Shown here in pieces: positions 22,228 through 31,608 of a stretch of DNA of 64,000 nucleotides. Below the pieces are notes generated by a model that did no database searches, was not told where the DNA came from, and saw only the letters and a list, made by a program, of their open reading frames with translations. Made by a program: the position numbers and the translations under genes. Positions within the stretch are counted from its first letter, which is position 1. Every line of letters begins with the position of its first letter. The DNA is taken from contig JAGFBZ010000567.1 in assembly GCA_018398805.1 (NCBI GenBank), positions 335,001 through 399,000 of the forward strand. The letters run 5' to 3'. Origin of the DNA: Hirundichthys speculiger (taxonomy: Eukaryota; Chordata; Actinopteri; Beloniformes; Exocoetidae).

Positions 22228-22600
22228 GTCGGCCCCCCTGGGCTGTATTGGGCCTCCTTCCGGCGCCGAGGCCACCCCCCTGGACTGCTTTGGGCCTCCC
22301 TCAGGTGCCGAGGCCGGCCCCCTGGACTGCTTCGGGCCTCCGTCGGGTGCCGAAGCCGGTCCCCTGGATTACTGTTGGGCCTCCGTCGGGCGCTGCAGCC
22401 GCCCTTCCTGGACTGTTTTGGACCTCCGTCAGGTGCTGCAGCCGCCCTCCTGAACTGTTTTGGACCTCCGTCAGGTGCTGCAGCCGCCCTCCTGGACTGT
22501 TTTGGACCTCCGTCAGGCGCTGCAGCCGCCCTCCTGAACTGCTTTGGACCTCTGTTGGGTGCTGCAGCCGCCCTCCTGAACTCTTTCTGTTTGGCCTGGT
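22140..22600 (+). repeat. 42-bp minisatellite in the LTR element
   Basis: About ten degenerate copies of a 42-bp unit around gggcctccgtcaggtgc and ccctcctggactg. Copies at 22420-22560 are the most uniform. It begins inside the end of the long open frame and continues past its stop. Confidence 0.8.
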
Positions 22601-22758
22601 AGTTTAGCGATTGTTTGGGGTTTTTTTTTTTTTTTTTTGTTGGTTCCCGGCCTTCCGGCCCTCTCCTCCCACCCTGCACTGCTCCCCTTCCTTGTTTGTT
22701 CTGTCTTGTTTTTGGTTTGGACCGTCTGGGAGCCGGTCCTTTTGGGGGCGGGGGGTAC

Positions 22759-23202
22759 TGTTATGGCCTGGGTCGGCCATAGCAGCCCTGTGTGTGTCTG
22801 TCAAGTTGGCATCTCTCCCTGTCTTCAGTGGTTCCTGTTTTACTTTGAAAGGTCTGTCTTGTCTCTATTGTTTTCTGCTTTGCTTCCTTCCCCTCGTTAC
22901 CACTGATTTCCTGCACCTGCCTCTTGTTGATTCCTCTGTGTATTTAAGTCCTGTCTTTTTCCCCTGTTCTCTGTGGGTCCATTGTTGTCGTGAGTATGTG
23001 TTTGCAGTCCTGTATGTTTCCCTCTCGTCCCCTGGGTTTTCTTTAGCATGTTTTTTGCATTTTGACCTTTTGTGTTTTTTGATCTTCACCCTTTTTTGTG
23101 TTTTTGGATCAGTTTGAACTTTTTGTGTTTTGTTAATAAACCTATGCTCTTTTTTGAGATCTCCTGCGCCTTGGTCCTCTTTTAGTAGCTGCAGACATGA
23201 CA
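22759..23202 (+). mobile_element. 3' LTR of the same element
   Basis: 444 bp, tgttatgg to atgaca, colinear with 19971-20475 but lacking the 67-bp segment. It keeps the TATA-like box, the gtgggtccatt self-primer and aataaa. Roughly a dozen substitutions separate the two LTRs, so the insertion is not recent. Confidence 0.9.
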
Positions 23203-23280
23203 GCTGCACCGCGATGCCTCCATACCTGGTCCTTGGATGAACAAAACATGGCATATTACTCAGTTTCATATGACAGAGCC

Positions 23281-23770
23281 TGTTAGGTATCGGTTTTGTG
23301 TTTGGAACCCCAGAATGCAGAGACAGAAACAGTCAGTTTTAACGTGTTTATTGATAAAACACAGCGTTCCAAAACAGAGAATGAGGCAGGTGAAGGGGAT
23401 GGATGACAGGGCTGAGCACGAGTAGACGCTGAAGCACACGCAGAGTGATCAGGCACGGCAGAGAGGCACCCAGGTATCTGCACGAAAATCCCAGGAATGG
23501 TTAAGAGCGACGAAAAAACACAAAGGTCACTGGAAACTGTAGCCACTATCATACGACGTTGCGTACACACACAGTTGCGACGGAATAATCTGGCACAGGA
23601 GTGGTGTCTTGGCCAGGCTTTATAGTGAATTGTGGATGAGAACCAGGTGTGCTTCATTGAGCATGCCAGCCTGTCCATGCCCTCCACTGCACATGCTGCC
23701 AGGGAGAGAAAAAGGGGTGGGGGAAAAAGAAAAACAGAGCCCCAAACACCAACACAATGTAGCCATGACA
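23281..23770 (-). mobile_element. Solo LTR (gypsy-type), antisense
   Basis: 490 bp bounded on the - strand by tgtcatgg and taaca, flanked by perfect 5-bp direct repeats gagcc at 23276-23280 and 23771-23775. On the - strand it has a TATA box (ctataaag, near 23617-23624) and aataaa (near 23350), in LTR order U3-R-U5. No internal region is attached, so it is an LTR-LTR recombination product. It is a different family from the neighbouring LTR element. Confidence 0.88.
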
Positions 23771-23929
23771 GAGCCTTCTTAAAGCAGTATAAAACATTTT
23801 TTTTTTTGATAAAAGCTGATTTTTAAAATTGAATTTCATTTATATTACATGCATATTTCCCTGTCCAACCTGTGCAAACAACCCAGCGTCTGCCTCTGGA
23901 TGAAGGATTTTTGACCAACAGGTCTCAGG

Positions 23930-24520
23930 CGGTCAGGATGGGCCCCATCTTTCCCCACTCTGTCACTCAGGGGTCCCACAGGGCAGCGTACTGAGCCCTT
24001 TTATCTTCTCTCCGTAGACACACGACTGCACTTCATTTCACACAACCAACACCGTGGTGAAATTCATCCGATGATACAACTGAGGTGGGGCGGATCAGTC
24101 TGCCCACAGAGAGGAGGTTTAAAGCCTGGAGGGTGGTTTTTAGAGAACTGATCATTGGGTACAGGAAGCAGCAGGATACATTGCTACACATCAACGGGGG
24201 GAGTGTCCAGCTTCAAATTCTTGGGAATACACATCTCAGAGAACTTATCAAGGACAATAAACACCAGCTGTACTTTTTCCACTCAGTCAGGAGGGCCGAT
24301 CTCTCACAACAGCACCTGAGGTCCTTCCATCGCTGCTCCGTTGAGTGTCCTCACCTGTGACATCCCTTCCTGGTTTGGTAGCTGTTCTGCCGCAGACAGG
24401 AAGTCACTGCAGGGGTTTATAAAAACTGTTCCTGCTAATTATCTGTTGAACTGCTGCCCTCAGGGAAACGTTACAGGTCCATCAGAACACGCACCACACG
24501 TTCATGAACAGTTTCTATCC
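23930..24520 (+). mobile_element. LINE relic, Rex1/CR1-like reverse transcriptase
   Basis: In + sense 23970-24002 encodes GVPQGSVLSPF, a reverse-transcriptase motif. It is followed by a degraded HDCTSFHTTNTVVKFI stretch and, near 24370-24420, a WxGSCSAADRKSLQ-like C-terminal motif typical of CR1/Rex1-type LINEs. Several frameshifts make it a dead fragment. The exact clade is uncertain. Confidence 0.6.
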
Positions 24521-24689
24521 TGAAACTTTCACCATATTCAACTCTGACCTGGAAACAAACCTTCTGTAATCTGTCACCATTAACCAATGTTGTTTGAAAA
24601 TTACTAATAATGTATATTTGTTTACCAATAATTAGCGGGTTCTATTGAGGCTGTTAAACAGGGTGCAGAGTGGATTCTAATCTCCTTTT

Positions 24690-25330
24690 GTATATAAACG
24701 AATCACACCGCACTCACAATGAAAGGTGCAAAACAAAATCAAAAGACTGTTAAAACAAGGAAAAAATGTCTGCACACTTAGATCCTTTTGTTCATTTAAT
24801 AGCCAAGCTTTCGGTCAGAGACCTTCCTCAGGGCTCAAACAGATGGAGCATACAACAAACTAATCAATTAAGATTCATTAAGGTGCTCAGTCACACCTGC
24901 ACAGATGAACTGTAGTCCAAGTGTGGGAGTTGTAGTTTTTCTGTTCTTCCTGATTTCATATTTCCTCTATCCAAGGTAGCTGGCATTAAATTGACCCCAA
25001 CTGCACCAATAAAATTACCCACCACACACAATATAAACAAGTGTGAGTTCAGGATAACTGCATAAACTTCAGCAAGAACTTTATAAACTGCAGTTTCAAG
25101 ACTTAACAAATGGTATACCTCCAATCATAACATAACACTCGTGTCAAAGTCTACATTTAAACCTTTGGGTTGTAGGACATCTAATGTATGGATCCATACA
25201 TTTCTGCAAAAACACTCAACGACATGTTGGTGATAGCGTAAAATTTGTTTCATGTGGATGTCCTGATTTTAGTCTGTAACTGACACGGTTGATTAAAGCA
25301 CAGAAAAATAAAAGGAAAAGTCGGATCAAA
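24690..25330 (-). mobile_element. Penelope-like element 3' region (degraded)
   Basis: The - strand reads cctgaggaaggtctctgac followed by cgaaagcttggct, the 'GA-rich then GAAAG' signature found at the 3' part of fish Penelope-like elements. Upstream on the - strand are remnants of frame (a 77-residue piece at 24891-25124 and a Met-Asp/Pro/Ile piece near 25180). No GIY-YIG or RT core is intact. The assignment rests on resemblance only. Confidence 0.5.
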
Positions 25331-26570
25331 AGCAGTGGATGATGTTGAAACCTGTAATTCTTTTCTTTTCACTTACCTGCTCTGTAATTTGGTTTTTGTT
25401 TATGAGTTAAATCTCAGTTTAGTTGAGCTCATGTGAAGAAACCAGAGGAGCTAATCTGCTGAAGGAGGCTGGCACACGACAGAGAAACTTTCTAATATGA
25501 CTCTGAGATCATCGTTTCCAACCCCAAGGACTCAGTCCTGTTACAGAAACTCATGTGGGTCACTGCAGGTGTTTACCTGCCTGAAAGTGGAGAAACAATA
25601 GAAAAAAACTCAAATGTGTTCATTTTGATAGAGCGTCCACGTGTTTGAGCACACTGATGCGTTGACAAATTTTTTTTTTCTTTCAGCTGAATGTCTGAAG
25701 TCTTCATTGATTCATAAAACCATTTTAGATATTCTGCAGTGAAGTCTGTCCTTAAATGTGATGCAGCTGTGCTTCTCTCAGCGTCTGGTCCTAAAAAAGA
25801 AACAACAATCACCTCGACAGCTCCTGGATGTTCCTGGGTTCCTGGGTTTCACCGTTACAGGGTCTCAGCTGAGCGCTGGAGTCACACAAAACTGAATCCC
25901 TCCACAGAGCTGAGCAGCTCCAGTCTGGAAAACCTGCTGTGAAAAGATTATGAACTGATTAAAAGGATGTTTTTCTTCCTTGATCACTGACTCATCTACA
26001 GAAATACAGGAAACGCCTGGAAAAATATAGAAATAAAAGCTGATCGGTGCAGTTTCCTGCACGTCTGCCAGCTGCAGTCAGGAAACACCAGCATGTACAA
26101 AACACTGAGCTCTTTTGTTTCCTACAAGATTTTATTTCTGATAGCAGACACACAAACACACACACATCAGGAGATTCAGTGTCTTTTCTTTGAATCCAAC
26201 CATCCTTCTTATTATGTCAAAAGCATAACTGTGAATCACATTTGATGTGGTTATTGTTAAACATTTGGCTGTTTGTGTGACGTCACAAAGCAGCCTTCAG
26301 TCCACTCAGGACATGTCTGTGGGGACCAGTGGTCTTCGTGGACAGTGTCAGGGAAGATGCACCATCAGCTGGAGCTGGACTTCATCCTCAGTGAGACTCA
26401 GGTCTGGCAGCTTTCAGATAAATATATATAATATATATTCATTGGTAATATTCACCATACTACTCCAAAAACCATGTTTTATCCCGTCTGCTGTTACCCT
26501 GATAAAAAGGTGGGTGACATCTGAAGCAAACCTCTTCTCTTGTGAGGCTGCTCAGACCTGGTCACTGCTG
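25331..26570. other. No gene recognised
   Basis: AT-rich sequence with a T-run near 25670 and a short CA-rich stretch near 26152-26166. Open frames up to 109 codons lack domain or exon context. Confidence 0.45.
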
Positions 26571-26776
26571 GGTTAACCTTCATGGGTTAACCTTCAGGGG
26601 TTAACCTTCATGGGTTAACCTTCATGGGTTAACCTTCAGGAGTTAACCTTCAGGGGTTAACCTTCATGGGTTAACCTTCAGGAGTTAACCTTCAGGGGTT
26701 AACCTTCAGGGGTTAACCTTCATGGGTTAACCTTCAGGAGTTAACCTTCAGGGGTTAACCTTCATGGGTTAACCTG
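26571..26776. repeat. Minisatellite, 14-bp unit
   Basis: About 14 tandem copies of gggttaaccttca followed by t or g, with an agttaacc variant. Each unit carries the palindrome gttaac. Confidence 0.95.
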
Positions 26777-26804
26777 ATGTGCTTCGTGCTTTATTCATCA
26801 GCAG

Positions 26805-27060
26805 TCGGAGACTCAGTCCCATCACACCTGTCCTGTACTCCCTCCACTGGCTTCCCGGTACAGTTCCCATTCATTTTGAGCTTTTGTTTTTTTGTTGAGT
26901 GCAACCTCCATATTTATGAGGTTTTAAGTTTTCACCAACCCAGCAGAGCTCTGCATTCTGCTGGCCAACATCTGGTAGAAGTCTCATGGTGGAGGTGACA
27001 CCAGCTGATTGTTCCTTTGTGGTTGCAGGTTATAAACTCTGAACTCTGAGCCTCGTACCA
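26805..27060 (+). mobile_element. Short L2-like LINE relic
   Basis: On + the region near 26818-26865 encodes a degraded 'pitPVLYSLHWLPV'-type stretch, matching in kind the SPVLASLHCLPV segment of the L2 copy at 44347-44691. Only fragments are legible. Confidence 0.4.
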
Positions 27061-27252
27061 CCACCTTGCTGCCTCGGGGTTAAGGGTTAATGGTTAATGG
27101 TTAATGGCTTTTGACACATAACCACACTATGTCACGTTTTCTCTCTTTTAGGGTTTTATTCTTATTCTAATTGTTTTATTCTTCAAAAGGGAGCAAATTC
27201 TGACTTCCTGCCAGGTGACTGTCAACTGATGAGCCTTGGCCTGTATCCTTAG

Positions 27253-28043
27253 TAGGGTTGGGAATCCAGAACTGGTTCCTGTAGAGAACTGGTTCCTGTA
27301 GAGAACCGGTTCCTGTAGAGAACCAGTTCCTGTAGAGAAACATGCAGAAACAATTGCGCACACAACATGTGATAACGAGTGTTGCGTTTTTGACGCTTCG
27401 GACTGATGGATCTCAACCCAGCAGCAGTAGCCAAGCTAAGATCACCTCTGGTAACTCTGGTTAGTAGCTATCCCGCTGCCTATGTGCTTCTTTGTAAAAC
27501 ACACTATAACATTAACACTATGCTATTAAACGAATGCCTTCTGCATTACACTTAGAAGATGACCGTGACGAGAGAGAGAGTCTGGCTGGTTCAGAGGCTG
27601 GAAGACATGATTATTTTTCTGCAAAAGAATTGTTAATTCTTCATAGTATTTGCAGATTTGTACTATGCACTGTTCCGTTGTATTTGATAGTATTTATCTT
27701 TATTAATCTAATTATTATTTTTGAGTGCTTAGTGAGCTCATATATCCTATTAAAAGGGAGATTTTTTCATTTCTATTAGGAAAAATCTGTTAGTAAAATG
27801 TTACACATTCTTGTGTATTTGAACAGTTACATATTACAACAGTTAACACGTTATCCAGGCTTTGGGCCTCTTTTGACCTCGCTGTTGAGTTTGTAAGGTC
27901 CTGACTTCTAAGTAAAAACTAATGATGCTAATAAAACTGTTTGTTCTCCTTTTCCCCAAATTAGAATCGATAAAGAATCAAATCGTTAAACGGTATCGAT
28001 AATGGAATCGGAATCAGAAAAAACTTATCAATTCCCATCCTTA
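27253..28043. mobile_element. hAT-type non-autonomous element, 791 bp
   Basis: Ends are tagggttgggaat on the left and the complement of taaggatgggaatt on the right. Flanking 8-mers are atccttag (27245-27252) and gtccttag (28044-28051), a 7/8 TSD. Inside, 27268-27340 is a 17-bp minisatellite (agaactggttcctgtag, four copies), and near the right end are complementary aatcgat-like blocks. No transposase is seen. Confidence 0.8.
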
Positions 28044-28051
28044 GTCCTTAG

Positions 28052-28470
28052 TGGAGCAGTGGAGTCAGCTGCTTCTGGGACGCCTCTGAAACGGGCCGGC
28101 GCTCCAGATGGGACCAGTCTTACAGTGGCACCGCGGTGCTTCTGGGGGGTCGGGGTCTTCAGGATAATCCAATAATCAGTCAGTCTGTTGAGCGTTCTCA
28201 AGGACAGAAACAGACTCAGGCGTAACGTGTTTAAGAAGCAGTTCTGATGCAACGTGAGTCTGAGAACATGAGTACATGGCAAGACCATGGAACAAACACA
28301 TGTAGTGAACTCTGACACGAGTGTAACAGATGTAACTCATTTACCTGCAGGAGGGTTGATCTGGACTCTGAGCTCATGAAAGAATGAGCAGGGCAACTGT
28401 TGTCTACTTTCAGAAACATCCAGCTGTGGCTCAGAACATTTCAAAACATTTCCTCAGGTAACAAATAAAA
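28052..28470. other. No gene recognised
   Basis: Mixed-composition unique sequence between a hAT element and a Rex3 fragment. It contains no supported exon. Confidence 0.4.
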
Positions 28471-28954
28471 TATGATGGAAGGGTTTGTGTGCCTGAATGA
28501 TCCCAGGAGCTATGTTGTTGGGGGCATTTTCCCCTGGTAGGGTCACCCAAGGCAAACTGGTCCTGGGGGAGGGGCCAGACTAAGCGCTATTCAGTCGACT
28601 CCTATGACACAACACAAACTGGGGCCCCACCCTGGAGCCAGCCCTGGGGGAGGGGCTCATTCAGGAGCACCTGGTGGCCGGGCCTTTACTCATGGGGCCC
28701 AGCCGGGCTCAGCCTGAACGGGCTACGTGGGTTTGCCCCCCCATGGGCCCACCACCTGCAGGGAGGGTCATAGGAGTCGGGTGTGATGTGTTCTGGGCGG
28801 CAACCGAAAGCGTGGGCCTTGGCGTACCGACCCCCGACTGACTAAACTGTCTACTGGGACATGAACGTCACCTCTCTGGTGGGGGAGGAGCCTGAGCTGG
28901 TTCTGAGGTTGATTCAGCTCAGGGGAGAAAGCAGTGCTTCACCAACACTGTGTA

Positions 28955-28990
<36 letters not shown>

Positions 28991-29779
28991 CTGACCCCAA
29001 CTGGAGATGTCTTCAGGTGGTGGAAGGAATACTTGGAGGACCTTCTCAGTCTCACCAACATGTCCTCCACAGAGGACGATGAGTCTGTGGACTTAGAAGT
29101 GGACTGGTCCATTACTGGAGCTGAGGTCGCTGAGGTAGTTAAGAAGCTGCCTGGTGGCAGGACTCCAGGGGTGGAGGAGATCCACCCTGAGTTTCTGAAG
29201 GTTCTGGATGTTGCTGGACTCTCCTGGTTGACACGTCTCTGCAGCATCACCTGGACATCAGGATCAGTACCTCTGGAGGGTTGACTTGAGGGTGTGTTCC
29301 AGTTCCAGGAGAACCAGACTCGTCAGCCTCCCTGGTCAGGTCTATGCAAGTCTGCTGGAGAACAGAGTCCCATCGATGGCAGAATCTCAGATCCAGGAGG
29401 AACAATGTGGGTTCAGTCCTGGTTCTGGACCACTGGACCAGCTCTGGACCCTCACTAGGGTCCTGGAGGGACCAACCACTCCACATGTCTTTAGTGGACT
29501 TGGAGTAGACATTTGACCACGTCCCTCGGGGTGTCCTGTGGGGGCTACTCCAGGAGTCTGGGGTTCTGGACCCGTTGTTACGGGCTGTCCAGTCCCTCAC
29601 CTGTGGTCATGAACCATAGTGACTGAAAGAAGGAGATCACTGATACCAGCAGCTGAAATGAGTTTCCTCCAGGGTGGCTGGACTCTCCCTTAGAGACAGG
29701 AGGAGAAGGTTAGTCATCAGGAGAGACTCAGAGTAGAGCTGCTGCTCCACCATAAGGAGAGGAGCCAGTTGAGGTGGAT
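28471..29779 (+). mobile_element. Rex3 (RTE clade) LINE, internally deleted
   Basis: The start (28471-28900) matches the 5' leader and endonuclease start of the Rex3 copy at 49740-50200, for example ggagctatgttgt and gtcacctctctgg. Most of the endonuclease is missing. At 28957-28987 a GT microsatellite marks the junction to reverse-transcriptase sequence (WWKEYLEDL, then KLPGGRTPGVEEIHPEFLK). A second deletion near 29593 joins 'gtccagtccctc' directly to the C-terminal part. Frameshifts are numerous, so it is dead. Confidence 0.8.
28957..28987. repeat. GT microsatellite at a Rex3 deletion junction
   Basis: About 15 GT dinucleotides exactly where endonuclease-side sequence stops and RT-side sequence resumes. 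Confidence 0.9.
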
Positions 29780-29780
29780 C

Positions 29781-29871
29781 CAGAGCTGGGTTTACTGCAT
29801 TAAAAATGATTTTTGCATGTTAGTTTTTAATTCCTCTTGTTTTCTTGTATTGGTCCGGAGTGTCTCCCTCC
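29781..29871 (+). repeat. 91-bp repeat shared with the UGT 3' flank
   Basis: Matches 34292-34382 at roughly nine bases in ten by eye (cagagctgg, ttactgcatt, tcctcttgttttcttgt, tggtccggagtgtctccctc). Likely a LINE/SINE 3'-end fragment, or alternatively a trace of a duplicated UGT flank. Confidence 0.7.
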
Positions 29872-31440
29872 CATTTAAAAGTGTGTCAGAAGCGACCGTC
29901 TTCTCGCTCAGCTGAGTTGATTTACTCCCAGCAGACGGATCTGGCAGGAAGTCAGAGTGGCACGCAGGTCCTGATGGTTTTCAGAATAAAAGACCAAGCA
30001 GCCTCCAGCTGGTCCAGTGACAGGAGGTTGGCTCACTGTGGGTCAACAGTTCAGAGAGTTTCAAAAGAGATTTTAAACACATATGAAGAGAGGCTTATTT
30101 TAGAAGTCAAAAGCTCATTTAATTCTACACCATTCATCTAATTTATATCTTTAATAGCAGAAAGGACAGCTTATCCTGAGAAATACTTCTACATCCCTTC
30201 ATAGGGCTCAAATAAACTCCCCCCGTGTTTGTGGTTCAAATCTCTTCTAACACCCTCTGAATTATTTACATGGAGCACCCACAGGTTAACTAATGTTGAC
30301 GCAGGGGTTGTAGTTTTATTTTGAAAATCCACCGGCTTCCCGCTGCCATTGTCCAGTCTGACTCCTGCCGACGGCCAGAAGAACCTGGGGAGGGTCAAAC
30401 ACTGAGACATCATTTTGAACAGCTGTACCATCCATGAATGTGGTAAAATTCAGTTGATTTAACGATAAATCATCTGATCAATCAAGAAGATAAACATACA
30501 AGTTAAAGACAGTTCTGACAGGAATCATGTGACACAGAACATGTGACATCAAAGCAGCGAACACTGATCATCAACGTGACACCCATGCAGAGTTTCCAGA
30601 CGTCTGGGAAGCAGCAGAGCTCAAGTGTTGCTTTTCTTCACCACAATAAAAAAACATCTTTGATGGTAAAACTTCCTGCAATAAAATACCATAATTTATC
30701 AGAACCAGATTTTAAAATGTTTGAATTCATTTCCTCTCTTCTTCAGCTTCCATCAATGACTTCACGTCCTTAAAGAAAAAAAAAAAAGAAATGACAGTCA
30801 TAAAGAATAGATCCTGTATCTTTCTGTAGTCTGTGTGTAGCAGCACGACCTCTGACCTCATGGGGGCAGCATGGTTGGAATCTCTGGTGTAAAGGACTTT
30901 GTGGCGTTACAAGACGTGGCGGCCCATCCTCACTCAGCACAGTTTAATCAGAGTCACTGGTTGATTGATGTCCCTTCTCAGTTTCACACAAAAGCAGAAG
31001 ATAAGGATCTTTTCTGGAGACAGTCAGCAGACTTATAAAATAGTTTCACTCCTGCCTGCTAACGATCAATAAACTGATCTGTTTTCCATTCAGATTTGTA
31101 TTTGCACTTGTAACATGATGTGAAACTGGAGTGGTCTAAGCTTACATAACTGCTGTAATGCCCTTACGAAAGAGGGCACAGGTCTGTATGATGCAAACAC
31201 GGTTCCTAGTTCGTAAAACTACACTCACAGTTGATAAAGAAAACGTGCAGCCGGCTGCTGAAGACAGCTTTTATGAATGAACAGAGAAAAGACCAAAGAA
31301 ATATTCACTTTTTCTTTTATTAGCAGAACATTCAGAGGAGCTTCACCTGCTGGAGGTAATTCACTTATGTGTGAAAGGACAAAACCCACGTGAGCCTGGA
31401 GTTTGATCTCAGAGATCCAGAGAGTCGGTGAACCATCAGT
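29872..31440. other. UGT upstream region, no gene recognised
   Basis: No exon is supported. 30780-30790 is an A-run. A TATA-like cttataaaatag lies at about 31030-31041, too far upstream of the inferred leader exon end to place a start site with confidence. Confidence 0.4.
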
Positions 31441-31464
31441 CTGACTCCTGACAGAGATATACAG
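31441..31464 (+). promoter_or_regulatory. 3' part of UGT untranslated leader exon (donor site)
   Basis: gatatacag at 31456-31464 followed by gtgagc is a strong splice donor. A matching acceptor, ctgactcag, ends at 31603, just 5 nt before the ATG at 31609. A short non-coding first exon spliced to the coding exon is therefore likely. This explains why the in-frame reading upstream of the ATG (from 31541) is intronic. The exon's 5' limit cannot be placed. Confidence 0.5.
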
Positions 31465-31608
31465 GTGAGCTGCAGGTACCTTATCAAGCTGTGTTTGAAA
31501 TCTTCACTTCGATGTAGATTGTGTGTCTAAATACCTTTAGATGTACGTGTTTGCTTATATTCTACAAACTAATTTAGAAGAAGTGTTTCTGTCTCTGACT
31601 CAGGAACC

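Larger units (their letters stand above)
20476..22758 (+). mobile_element. Internal region of non-autonomous LTR retrotransposon
   Basis: The 2.28 kb between the LTRs contains no protease, reverse transcriptase, RNase H or integrase motif, so the element depends on a helper. It carries one long open frame (20686-22227), three blocks of in-frame tandem repeats and, just before the 3' LTR, a G-rich stretch (22743-22755) that can serve as polypurine tract. The flanking pentamers are gctac (19966-19970) and gctgc (23203-23207), a 4/5 match to a 5-bp TSD. Confidence 0.8.

Noticed and set aside
31541..31608. Upstream in-frame ATG as the UGT start
   Set aside because: It lies before a good splice acceptor ending at 31603 and would not give a signal peptide at the N-terminus.
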